Source: Lamellibrachia satsuma (Eukaryota > Annelida > Polychaeta > Sabellida > Siboglinidae). Taken from it: a stretch of DNA of 64,000 nt. The notes beneath the pieces are model-generated. The model had not been told where the DNA came from and ran no database searches. It saw only the letters and a list, made by a program, of their open reading frames with translations. Each line of letters begins with the position of its first letter. Positions within the stretch are counted from its first letter, which is position 1. Position numbers and translations under genes: made by a program. This document shows positions 1 to 11,421 of this stretch, piece by piece. Location of the stretch: positions 6,927,001 through 6,991,000 of the forward strand of contig BSQZ01000010.1 of assembly GCA_033239005.1 (NCBI GenBank), written 5' to 3'.

Positions 1-2141
1 TGAACAACATCTGCCATTTCTCAGATCATTTCACTAATCTGTCTAGATCATTTTGTAAATGTTGCTTATCACCATCAGTATTAACGTTTCTAAACAGTTT
101 CGTGTCATCCGCAAATTTCAGTACGTTACTTGTTATACTGTCATCCAAGTCATTGATATAAATTAAGAATAATATAGGTCCTAATACTGATCCTTGAGGT
201 ACCCCACTCAAAACCGATTTCCAATTTGAAACTTCTCCATCTACTACAACTCGTTGTCTTCTGTCAGTCAGCCATTGTTCTATCCAGTCAGTTATGCTAT
301 CCCCGATACCATGGGCTTTTAATTTAAGTAGTAATCTTTGATGTGGCACTTTGTCAAAAGCTTTCTGAAAATCTAAGTAGATAATATCTACTGGCGATCC
401 CACGTCTATCCACTTAGTGATTTCTTCCAAAAAAACATAACATATTTGTTAAGCATGACCTCGCTTTAAGGAATCCATGTTGAGATGAATTTAATAATTT
501 ATGCTTAACGAGGAAGTCCACCATGTGGTCTTTAATTAACCTTTCTAATAATTTACAAATCACTGACGTTAAACTCACTGGTCTGTAATTCTCTGACTTA
601 TTTCTCGAACCCTTTTTAAATAATGGTATGATGTTTGCTTCTTTCCATTCAAACGGAACAACTCCATCTTTTAATGACAAGTTGAATACTCTTGCAAGTG
701 GTATACTGATTTGTTCTACTGTTTCCATTAGTAATTTTGGAGGAATCCCATCCACTCCCGGTGATTTGTTATCCTTCATTGCCTTTATTTTCTTAGCTAC
801 CAATTCTGGGGTTACAACTAACGGACCTAAATAGTCAGATTTAGCCCCCTGAAATTTAGCGTCAGCAACTGGTAATGAACTAATATCTTCTTTGGTAAAC
901 ACTGAACTGAAGTAACCATTTAGGTCTTCTGCCATTAAAAACCCCTGTGATATTATATTTCCAGCACTGTCTTCTAGAGGTCCAACCTTGTCTTGTACAT
1001 TTTGTTTACTCCTGACATATGCATAAAAACTGTTGCTGTCATTTTTTATGTTACATGCTAGTTTTTGCTCATAGCTTCTTTTAGATTGTCTGATTTCAGT
1101 TGTAGCTGCATTAAGTGCCTCTTTGTATTTTGCATAGTCTTCGTCCTTTCTGGTACACCTATAAACCCTCCACATAGTTTGTTTTAGCATTATTTTTCTA
1201 ATAGCCTCTTTTGACAAGTGTTTCTTTCTACACCGTTTTCCTTGTTTTTGGAAGGGAACAAATTTATCGATGATACTCTCAATTTCATATTTTAGAATAT
1301 TCCGACATTCAATTGCGGTCTTATTCATCAGCATGTTATTCCAATCTAGCTTTGCTAAGTATTTTCTCATATCTTTGTAGTTACCTTTGTGGAAGGTTCT
1401 CTTGTACGTTTTCTTATTTTTACTTTCTGATTTCACATTGATGTCAAAATGTATTTGATTATGGTCACTATTACCCAATGGTTGAAATATTTTTACATTG
1501 TCCACTAATTCTTTTTGTGATGACAAAACTATATCTAATACATTTTCTCCCCTGGTTGGTTCTAGTACGTGCTGAGTAAGAAAGCTATCCTGGATTAAAA
1601 ATAGAAATTGTTGGTCCTCAATCCCTGTGCTCTCTAGAGAATTCCATTGTATGTGTCCATGGTTAAAATCTCCCATTATGATACATTCCCCTTTACTAAC
1701 TTCCTTTATAGCGTTTTTTATTTTTGGGTTGTCCTCTTCGTTTATGTTTGGACTTCGGTAAACTAATCCAATAGTTGATTTTGAATTTCCTGAAACAATT
1801 TTGCACCAAACAGCTTCATCGCAATCTGCTTCCCTTTCTAGTTTTATTTCATAAGCCTGAATAGATTCTTTAACATATAAAATAACTCCCCCGCCCCTTC
1901 TTCCTATTTGATCTTTCCTAAACATTACATATCCTGTCAGTCCTAATTCAGCATCTGTTATATCTATGTTGACCCATGATTCAGTTATACCAATTATGTG
2001 AGGGTCAATATCTTCTACCATAATGTTTAATTCGTTTTTCTTATTTACTATGCTCCTTGCATTTAAACATACGCATCTATAACCTTTTTCAGAGATGTTG
2101 TTCGGATCACTTGATATTGGTTTATCTGTGCTAGTGGCCTC
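1..2141 (-). pseudogene. CR1 ORF2: endonuclease and reverse transcriptase, disrupted
   Basis: The reading starts after an in-frame stop at 2142-2144. LNARSIVNKKNEL and IIGITESWVN open the endonuclease domain; catalytic-type motifs GDFNHGHIQWN and GNSDHNQI follow. The RT part shows KSPGVDGIPPKLL, ENYRPVSLTSVICKLLE, the catalytic aspartate in YLDFQKAFDKVPH, SGVPQGSVLGPILF and the FADD box (KFADDTKLF). Two lesions are visible: a run of seven A (plus strand 429-435) shifts the frame between the 2021-414 and 430-26 segments, and codon 28-26 is TGA where family members usually have Trp (the following residues SEKWQM remain readable). There is no plausible first Met before 2021, so the true start is unclear. 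In an intact element this is the retrotransposition enzyme. Confidence 0.88.
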
Positions 2142-2182
2142 TTATTCTGATTGAGACACCTCTAGGTAACCCCCCTGCACTT

Positions 2183-3271
2183 CTAGTTTAAAGAATGTTT
2201 ACTTCCAAAAATATTTGTCATTGTACCCAAGTCACTATCTACTGCTGCTGAAAGTTTGTCTGCGAATACTGCCGCCCCCTTTCCACTTAAATGAAGCCCA
2301 TCCTTCATGTACATATCAGCCCTCCCAACAAAACTTCCCCATAAATCCAACTTCCTCTTCCCTACATAGCTTCTGGACTAACATGTTAATTGCCATCCCC
2401 CGACAATTTCTATATTTGTGACCCCTCCTGCCCATTACAGGTAAAATCCCTGACAGTATTACCTGCTCAATCCGCGTCTGTTTTAGTGTTCTGACCAACT
2501 GCCTATATTTCCTAACTATGGCAGTTGTACCCTCCCTCTCTACGTTATTTGTCCCTACGTGTACTAAAACAGATCCACCCTTACCCGAGCCTACGATGTT
2601 TTTACCCTCTCAGTTATTGCCTCTATTTTGGCTCCAGGCAAGCAGACCACCACATCATCTCCCTTGTTTAAGACTCTGTCGGTCTTCCTAACTATCGAAT
2701 CCGCCACAAACACCCTTGCTCTCTTCCTCACCCCCTCTATCACTGCTGCAGAATAACTGTTCCGTTCGATCCCCTCCATCACATTCTGTCCTGACCCCTT
2801 CCCTTCTGTCTCCTTTGCTCCTGTCTCCCCCACTTCCCACTCCTTTGCTCTTGTCTCTCCCACTCCCCTCTCCTTCACTCCGGTTGTTTTCCCTCCCGTC
2901 TCCCCCACTCCCTTCTCCTTCCCTCCTGTCTCCCCTACTCCCCTCTCCTTTACTCCGGTTGTTTTCCCTCCCGTCTCCCCCACTCCCTTCTCCTTCCCTC
3001 CTGTCTCCCCTACTCCCCTCTCCTTCCCTCCCGTTCCTTTCCTTCCCGTCTCCTTACGTCCTGTTTCCCTACGACCTGTCACCTTCCCTCCTCTCAGCTT
3101 CCTCCCAGGCTGCGGTGAGCTCTCCCTAGCATCTCTTGTGTCTTTCCACACTTTATCATCTACTGTTCCCCCACCGGAACTACTGGCACAACCCCCCTGT
3201 TCCCTTCCCACCATTGCCACAATGAGCAGCCTCAGCTCTTCTAACTCCACCTCTAGTTCCTTCATCTTCAT
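2183..3271 (-). pseudogene. CR1 ORF1 (basic repeat region plus esterase-like domain), frameshifted
   Basis: The N-terminal segment (3271-2591) starts with a short leucine/glutamate-rich helix (MKMKELEVELEELRLL), then a low-complexity basic stretch built from repeats like GVGETGGKEK, then DSIVRKTDRVLNKGDDVVV and PGAKIEAI. A frame change near 2592 is needed to continue into VHVGTNNVE and ILSGILPV, and a second one near 2316-2330 into KDGLHLSGKGAAVFAD, ending at a TAG at 2183. The block order (DSI..., GTNN, DGLHLS) matches the SGNH hydrolase/esterase domain known from CR1 ORF1 proteins. In the element family the protein is an RNP/accessory component; here it cannot be made intact. Confidence 0.8.
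2800..3060 (-). repeat. Imperfect tandem repeat inside CR1 ORF1
   Basis: On the plus strand this is a pyrimidine-rich stretch of repeated 'ctcctgtctccccactccc'-like units. On the coding (minus) strand it reads as reiterated E-T-G-G-K / G-V-G-E-T motifs. It explains the open plus-strand frame over the same bases, which is not a gene. Confidence 0.75.
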
Positions 3272-3320
3272 ACATCCCTACACTCAAAACTAAAACTATC
3301 TGCCTGGACCTTAGTCAGAT

Positions 3321-3477
3321 CATGCACCGGTAATTGAACTACAATGTATTTTAGGCAGAGAATTTGTAAGATCTTGAAAGCCACTATTCTATTTCTTCCA
3401 CGGCACTGGTAATTCTTCTCCAAATAAACTATTTCTCTCTGATCGGATCAGATTTATATGCAAATACACGCTTGTGA
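3321..3477. repeat. 155-bp direct repeat, copy 1
   Basis: Begins with catgcaccggtaattgaac and ends after gatcggatcagatttatatg. It is nearly identical, in the same orientation, to 4963-5115. It abuts the 5' side of the CR1 element. Together the copies bracket the LAMTOR1 promoter and first exon. Confidence 0.85.
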
Positions 3478-4066
3478 GATGTCATCATACAATGATATAG
3501 TCAGAACCTAGAATTGCATAAAACACATACAAATACTAAAAATACAATAATACATTCAACAACATAAATGAAATAGTAGCTAGCCTAAGCTAAGTAGGCG
3601 TGTTACTAAAATCCCCACATATTCCCGTATTTTCGCCCACGAATCACAGCGCCTAATCTATACCTGAACCGTTACTGGGGTATCGGTTTCAAGAGGAGTG
3701 CGAAGTAATGATTGTATCGATTGATTCTGGATCTTGTTATGTATCTGTGAACCTGCAGTCCGATGTATCACACCCGATTTAGTACGCATGGCCCTTAGGC
3801 CGGCTGTCAAACCTTGAAACATGTTTACAGTGTCACAGCGAAAGATGATACCTGCAAATTACAAGTGGCTTGATTAATATAATTTTATCATCATTCACTG
3901 TTTGTCATATTTATAATTTACCAAAATAAATGTTTATTATGAACTGTTTACCTTCATCGCATGTTTCTTGATGTAGAAAATGCGCATAAACGAATGCTAC
4001 AAATACGGTTTTAAAATTATTTCGGGGGGAGTTAGAATTGAGCGACACAGCTGCAGGCGCTTCGCG

Positions 4067-4074
4067 TCATGTGA
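4067..4074 (+). promoter_or_regulatory. Candidate MiT/TFE-type E-box (M-box) upstream of LAMTOR1
   Basis: The octamer TCATGTGA sits 52 bp before the LAMTOR1 start codon in a locally GC-richer stretch (4021-4100) that looks like a core promoter; no TATA box is evident. TCAYGTGA is the recognition type of MITF/TFEB/TFE factors, which regulate lysosomal genes in vertebrates. Function here is inferred from sequence and context only. Confidence 0.35.
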
Positions 4075-4125
4075 TTTTGCAGAGGCGCTGGCGATCGTTT
4101 ATGACTAAACTAGTTTGATATAATA

Positions 4126-7100
4126 ATGGGTTGTTGCTTTAGTAGCAACGAAGATGACGATGATCAGGTACTATGGCATGGTGTTTGCAAACTTGATGTC
4201 TGCAAACGTGTGGTCATATGGCAAATATCTTGCCTGACATTGCTAAAAATGTGGTGTCACTGACACTGTCACTGATGACGATTTGACGCCGATGTCGATG
4301 AGTGCGATACCCTCAAATGCAATACCAATCATCGAGGACTGGGGGGGGGGGCATTGGCCTTATAGGAAAAAAGTAACTACGAACGCACAATCGGAACTGT
4401 AATAAATATGACATCAGAATTAAACTTGTCGTCCGTACACGTACTGCTACTGGCATAGAAACAACGCCAACGGCAAAAAAAATGGTTAGGCCTAAACACT
4501 AAAGTAAAGGCCAGGCTAGGGCTAGGCAGGCTGGCCTTTATTCGTAGACATACCCAGTGACAGGTACCTCACCCCAGTGACCTGACAAGGCCTCCGTTAT
4601 GGTAACCACAGTAATTATCAAGTGCCATTCAGACGTCTCAATAATAATTACAAAAGCTCTGGTTTCCCATGTACAGTTATTTATTATTAAGTAATAGAAT
4701 AATTTAACAGAAACAGCCACTCAAGCTGCCAGCAGTGACTGCTTAGCCTTAAATTATGAGAGCTTAGCTAACTTATGAGAGCTTAGCCAGAAACCGAACA
4801 GAACTAGACGGTATATGACCAGCATTTAGCTCAGAATATCTACTAGAACCCTTTATACACCCATTCATGATAAAAAACAACACAAAAGTTGAAAAACCCT
4901 TTAATTATTGCCAATTTATTTCATACCACACAATTATTCACAAACACATGTAAACTGTAATTCATGCACCGGTAACTGAACTACAATGTATTTTAGGCAA
5001 AGAATTTGGTAAGATCTTGAGAGCCACTATTCTGTTTGTTCCACTGGTAATTCTTCTACAAATAAACTATTTCTCTCTGATCGGATCAGATTTATATGCA
5101 AATACATTCTTGTGTTCAGCTATGACTGTATCCATGCATTCTCCTACAACCTGATGGTTTCCGTCAACATCAGTCCCTGGTGAATACCCCTGGCACTATC
5201 TATATTTTAAATCACTACCCAGCATAACCATTCACACACTGAGAATGATACAAAGTTTTAGTTTTACATCAAATCAACTACATTTTGCCGATATAAACAA
5301 GTAGAAATCAGATATATTGTGTTGATTAAAAATATTCCATACATTTGTTATTTGAAATATCAACTATCATAGAGAAACATTTGCAGAATCAAGTGATTTC
5401 TAAGCAATACATCTGATTGGTTTATGTTACAAGTGGGACAAAGTTCAGAGCCACGTTTTGGGTTTACAGGGGAAATAACAGTATCACCACAAGTAAACAA
5501 GGATGCATGTTTTGTTACAGCGTAAAATCAACGATTATTGAAGAATGTTCAATATGTACAGCACTTTATAAAATGTAATTATTATTTTGAAATGCAGTCG
5601 TCTGATATTAATGAGAGAAGTCGACTACTCAACAACCCTGTGGGAGACGGCTCTGCCACGCGGCCTGTCAACAGGTTAGTATATTCTGCTCTACAGTATT
5701 TTAGGCGAGCAATTGCTCTAGTTGCCTATCTCTCACGGTAATCACAAGGGAACAATTTTTCGCTTGCGCTTATTGCTAGAATGGCTCATCCACTCACTGG
5801 ATATGCATGGTTATTTAATAGAAGGTCACTTGGGTATAATCTTCATTAAGGAGTCCTGAATTTATTGAAGAACAATATACTGCTGAAATCTATTGAAGAA
5901 CAATATACTGGAATCTTATATATGTATATATATATATATAGATGTGTGTAAATTTGTTTGAATACGCGGTGATGGACAGTGTTGTTAAACTACTTTCCAC
6001 AGCTGTGGGTCAACCATGCCGCCACAACAGAAGGGAAACGAACAGTCTGCATTGAACCAGATCTTGCAACAGACGGCCAGGTAGGCAGCAAACAGGGGCA
6101 CCACTTACAGTGGGATACCCCACTTGAAATACATAACTTAGGTTATGCAGCGCTGGGTAGCAGTACTGTGTGCTTAAGTATTGCTACTGCACTTTATGTG
6201 TTTAACAAGAAGTTGATTTCGTTGAACTGCCAGGCACTGTCCGCTCAAGTATAATTGAGATTTGACCAGAATGTGATAGCATGATATTCTTGATTGTAGC
6301 TGGAACTGGTTAGTTTTTGTTTGCTTTTTAAGGGGCATTGTCCGAAAACCTTGACTTGTTTCGCCTTAAGCTGTGTTGTTTACCTGGAGTAACACAAACA
6401 GCTTGTTAAATACCAACATATGTTATCATTGAAATTATATTTCTTTGCAGTACTTATGTGTCATTTGTAAATGTGCATGTTAAGAAGTGTTTAAAGATGG
6501 CTAATGTATGTTTTGTCGACAGTGACATCATAGATGTTGCCGCCCTTGATTCCCAGTCGTTAGAACACAGTGACTACGTAGACAGAGCCAGGCAGTACAG
6601 GTATGGTACCTTTGTGTAGTGTTACCTGTGTATACATGAGTCATACGTGTTATATCATGCCTGGCATGCTAAATACCATAAATAAATTTCATACCGTCTG
6701 TAAAAAAATGGCCTTTGCCATTGGCCCATTCTTTGAAACCCGACTGTTTGTGATCACAAGGTTGAAGCTTTTCTCCCTTGGATTAGAAGCATTCTCATGA
6801 TGTATAATTACTGGTATGCCATAATTGTCATTTATTTCTGTCATGTTTTTACAACAGTTATGATTAATTACAATATATTTTCATATCACAAACTTTTAAT
6901 AAACTATTTGTACTACACGTGTTCTGGTATTTTATTTGAAAGGCAAGTATCCTAAAATCAGCTTCTAATTTAAGATTTTTTTTCATACAACAATTTTATG
7001 TTTTCAACTTATTTTTAGTTTACATGAAAGGAATGCAATTGATTATTTTTTTTATTTCTAATATTTCAGCAATCGTCTGAAAGTAATGTGCAACAGCGGT

Positions 7101-8296
7101 CAACCTCGGAGTCGCAGCTGGATGCCAGCAGGTGTCGCTGCACCCCAGGTCATCCTCGCTTCACAAACTGTTTCCCCGCTTGACGTTCAACTGGTGAGTG
7201 TCTCAATGTCGCAGGTAAAAACGTGAAGGGATTTAGTAATACTCGCATTCCAGACCACTGGACCACTCAATTTTCATCACACACGACCCACTGGCTTTAG
7301 CAGACATGTTTGTTACAACTTGACTTCTTTGGAAAGAATTCAGCTACACTGCAATTACTGCACAGACTTCGTTCACATATGCACCAATGTTAGATGCTTG
7401 ATTATCCAGTTGAGTGAACTGAGGCAACGTGGGATGAACAAAATTCTCCATATTTTGAAACTGATTGATTCGATAGTCTGACATTCTACAGCATCCCAAC
7501 TATATTGAAAGTGAAAACAAATTGTAAATAAGGGAGGCATAAAATTTACTTTTCACATCATAGTGCAGTATTTATGTCTAGATATTAGCAGGGATATGTG
7601 TTAAATTGTCGCAATGACTACAAGGACAAGAAAACATGCATGCATGCACTGATTCATACACACATGCACGCACACTCTCACACACACGTGTGATAGTTGG
7701 ACCGAGACATTTTTCTTTTGATATTTTATTCTCCTGTGTATGTTCTGAGTGTAATGTATGCTATAAATTTCCTACATGTGTGGGTCAAATGGCTATAAAA
7801 TATCTGCTATGTGGCTCTTTTTGCATAATTAGTCCTACCATAGTGGCACATTGCACAGACACGTAAAATGCAATTATTAAAATCTAAAATTTTTCTAAAA
7901 TATCAGTTTATACATACGTCTAATGCTAAGTGTACATTGGCGTACATTGCCAAACTTTTGTTGTGAGTCACGTGTACTTGCAACTGGGTCAGCTGACATT
8001 AAACAACATTTGTTACAGCGATTCAATTTTTTAATCCGTTCAACAACTATTGCGCCTTCCAAATCAATATGCGACTTGAGTGTGGACCAGTAAACATTGC
8101 ACGACTGATCAATTTTATGTCAAATAAACACACAATTCACACCAAGAGTTTAGCATTGGACAACTAGCATAAACTGTATTCGAAATTTGCCTTCTGCCTA
8201 CAGGTGACGACCATTGCAGAGCACGCATCTCAGGCTGTCAAAGAGATGAAGGTGAAACACAAGGAGGACCTGGTGGTGCCATTCACGGTGCCCTGA
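4126..8296 (+). CDS. LAMTOR1: LAMTOR1 (p18), Ragulator complex scaffold
   Basis: Six coding exons: 4126-4167, 5598-5674, 6003-6080, 6523-6600, 7070-7193 and 8204-8296 (TGA). All are bounded by GT/AG and the phases agree, giving 163 residues against about 161 in human. The N-terminus is MGCCFSSNEDDDD: Gly2 is a myristoylation site and Cys3/Cys4 are palmitoylation sites that anchor the protein to late endosome/lysosome membranes. Further landmarks: INERSRLLNNP, NEQSALNQILQQTA, then IIDVAALDSQ and YVDRARQYS, the best conserved block, and the C-terminal KHKEDLVVPF. In characterised animals this protein wraps the LAMTOR2-5 roadblock dimers and, with Rag GTPases, recruits mTORC1. Its 3' end converges on LRRC51. 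A possible poly(A) signal AATAAA is at 9748-9753, which would imply a long 3' UTR. I see no lesions. Confidence 0.93.
4963..5115. repeat. 155-bp direct repeat, copy 2
   Basis: Same sequence and orientation as 3321-3477 with scattered substitutions and a few single-base indels. It lies in LAMTOR1 intron 1 with no CR1 body attached. Confidence 0.85.
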
Positions 8297-10800
8297 TAGT
8301 GCCACGTGGTGTCAGCAGTGATTGTGATAGGACTGTTTATTTTCGTGTGTAGACAACAGCTCATGGGGTGGTACAAAACCTCTCACTTAAATTTATATGA
8401 GATTTGAAACATACTTGTAGCCTCCAAATCTAAATTACCACTTTTTAAACTTCCATTTTTCATTCTCATACATCAACTCAAATCAACTTGTAGACACCAT
8501 TTCAAAGCAAGTATGTTTGCTTCGAAACTCACCAATGCTAAGAGTATCCATGAAATGCAATCAGTGAAGTTCAAACGAAACAGCCATTTGAAATCCTTAC
8601 TTGTCTCAAACACTAACGCCAATATGCTAAGCCATTTCATAGCAAATCTACTCACAAAATGTAATCACTAATAACTCGTACTAGCACATTAGTTATGTTC
8701 ACATAAAGTGCCAAAGAGCAAATTTGAGGGTGTTTTGTTCTACCCCCTCTAAAAAGGTGAGGGGTTATGTATATTGGGGCTTATATTACTTTGTTCCATG
8801 AAGGTATTAGTGTAACGGTCAGACTGCCCTACGTCAGTCACTTTTCATTCCATCCAATTTAGAAGCCAAAGGACTGTCTTTAACATTTTCCAGTACAGCA
8901 ACGTACTGCAAAACATGCACATTAGCTTTAGGCCTGAAATGGTAAAAGTTGTTGAAACAGGATGAATATGACTGAGCTTTTTTCTGAACTTCTGAGTATT
9001 ATGTGGAATTTCTTTTCCTCATGGTGAACTTGGTTCAACAATCTGTCACTACTAGTCAATCTTCCAAAAGTACCTGTCTGACAAACCACTGCCAGATATA
9101 TACCTTTTGTGACATTGTTCAGAGGTGCTAAGAAATATACTGTGCATGACTCAGTGTATCGTTCTCAGTTAGAATATTAATAGCGAAAACCTTGTAAAGT
9201 ACTGGAAATATTGGTGGTAAATTTCCATACCATTTCATAATACAGTTGAAATTGTGCCGTTTTTTGTTTAGTATATAAGTTGTAATTTTTTTCTGCACAT
9301 GTGTGTGGCAACACAAATACACATGAGCAGTGCACACATACACACACAATTATAATTTTGTCATAAGAATGTGTCAGGGTGGGGGGGGGTTTGCAAGTGA
9401 TCTATAAGGTGCATATGAATGGATACCAGGTTTTTTCAGGGTAATTTTAAACACATTAGTGTTGTACGCAGGCGAAATTCCTCATTGACTTTTCTATGTT
9501 AAACGAATCTTCGGCACTGTCAAAGTGGGAAAGATTTTACATAATGTAATTATGTACTTCATGCAATTGTGACCATGTAGTGATGGCAATGCCAGTTAGA
9601 ATGTTTTTTCTTTCAAACCTAGAATTGCTAACAGTTTGTATGTCATATTTGCGGTTGTCAATGAAATTGTGAATGAAATTAGGAAAGTCATAAGAGAATG
9701 AGGCTAGCCTTGTGTTATATGAAAGTCAGGTGTCTGTGACTTATTTAAATAAAATAATAGGTATGGTTACATGTTATGCATTGATTTATAGATCTTGTCT
9801 ATATTTTCTGGGTGTTTTTGACATAAATCTTTTTTTGTTGGCCATTGCACAAAGAGCAACTGGCATACATGTCACTTGCTTTGAAAACATGGACGAAACT
9901 GATGAATCAAAGCATCAACAACAACATAAATAACATATATTTTGTATTTTCAAATTTCAACATTTTACTCCACATATACACACAACAATAATATTAACAA
10001 ATTCATCTCTCACTAGAGCAGTATCAATACTGAAGTTGATTCCATTTCTGTGTTAATATAAACGCCAATGCAAATGCTATGACTACAGCCATGTACTGTA
10101 TATATACAGCTGAGCGCTCCAAATATAGCTGTGTAATATGGATTTTCATATTTACTGCAACACATGGCACCAACACTCCGTGACAACATTTGTTTAGGCT
10201 CTGAATGTTTTTGGCAAAATTATCATGGTTTTTGTCTAAATAAATGACAGATGTTACCCACATCTTTGTCATTCAGTGTTGTGTAAATTCTTCAGTATGT
10301 TTCCTAGGCTGGTGAAACTTATATTGTAACAATCAACCCCTATAATTACTCTTTTATATAGCATTTATATAAAACAAAAAAACATCAATATAAATTTGGA
10401 ATATATCAATAAAACTAATGGTTAAAATGCATAGCTAGTATGAAGGTGACATTTCATCATAGTAGCATGGGAACTCATGCTGTCAGCTAAAGCTCAGAGG
10501 ACGATAAGACTCTTTAACTTGTGTACCTTGTAAAATGCCATAGAATTAATTAGCTGGGCATCCCTCTCAAATGGCATGGATGAAAGGAGACATTTATCAC
10601 AGACAAAACTCAGGGGCTTTGTAGACTTAAAAATCCAATAACCCCCCAAAACTGATATCGGTGGTTTGGTTAAGGTATCACTAAAAAAAATTGGAAAGGT
10701 GTATTTTTTTTTATTTCCAGGAAAAAATTAAGCAATAATTGGATTTCCATTTACTGCATTAACATTGCATGTACAATGCCTAATTTTTTCCCTAAAGAAA
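8297..10800. other. Convergent intergenic region LAMTOR1 / LRRC51
   Basis: This stretch holds the LAMTOR1 3' UTR and spacer. The short open frames in it have no recognisable motifs and no splice-consistent partners. AATAAA at 9748-9753 (+) is a candidate poly(A) signal. On the other strand TTTATT at 10801-10806 is a minus-strand AATAAA 113 bp past the LRRC51 stop. There is nothing else I can support. Confidence 0.5.
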
Positions 10801-10806
10801 TTTATT
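10801..10806 (-). terminator. Poly(A) signal of LRRC51
   Basis: The minus-strand hexamer AATAAA lies 113 bases beyond the LRRC51 stop codon, a typical distance for a short 3' UTR. Confidence 0.55.
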
Positions 10807-10918
10807 GAGGGGTGGCTGGGTGGGGTCATTCCTATCCAATTAATTTTGGATTGTTGGACTTTTTTTTACATAGCTCCCTGGTAAGGCAATGCTGAATCCC
10901 AGAGTCTGCATTACACAT

Positions 10919-11361
10919 TTACATATCAGTGCTGTGTCGAGATTTCTTCTTCTTGATTGGCATGTTTCGCTGCCAGATGTCGGCCGTGAGACGGTCCCCG
11001 CGTGTGATCCCCGTCATGTCGAAATTGCGTAGACGAGGTATTCGCGTGAGAACGTACAGTCGGTAACTCTGATGGATAAAACAAAAAATGCGTTAAATAG
11101 GTTTGAGACAGTGATGATGATTAATATAACCCACGATTCATGACAACTTGATTTTAATCCCTGTTTTAGTCAGGTAAATAACATGAACAGATATTTGTTT
11201 AGGGGAACAAACTGTTGGTTTTTGATTCTTATTAATTTTTATATATCACAAAAAATTCACAATAATTCATGTCTGCCAACTAGGGCTATAATCAGGAACG
11301 ATCAAACACCTAAATAAAAAATTGTGCTTACCCACAAATTTTTGCAAGAATTTTACACACA

Positions 11362-11421
<60 letters not shown>

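Larger units (their letters stand above)
1..3290 (-). mobile_element. CR1-clade non-LTR retrotransposon (LINE), damaged, 3' end beyond window
   Basis: The minus strand reads as a two-ORF LINE. ORF1 (about 3271 to 2183) ends in an SGNH/esterase-like domain and ORF2 (about 2141 to the window edge) carries an apurinic-type endonuclease followed by reverse transcriptase. An esterase-type ORF1 plus this RT type is characteristic of the CR1 group. The copy is disabled: ORF1 has at least two frameshifts, and ORF2 has a frameshift at a homopolymer near 429-435 and a premature TGA at 26-28. The 3' UTR lies outside the window. A 155-bp sequence just 5' of the element (3321-3477) recurs alone at 4963-5115 and may be part of its 5' UTR. 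The exact 5' boundary is uncertain. Confidence 0.9.

Noticed and set aside
2716..3129. Ser/Pro-rich plus-strand frame
   Set aside because: Complement of the repetitive CR1 ORF1.
5979..6254. 91-codon plus-strand frame
   Set aside because: Out of frame with LAMTOR1 exon 3 (6003-6080), which explains the open stretch.
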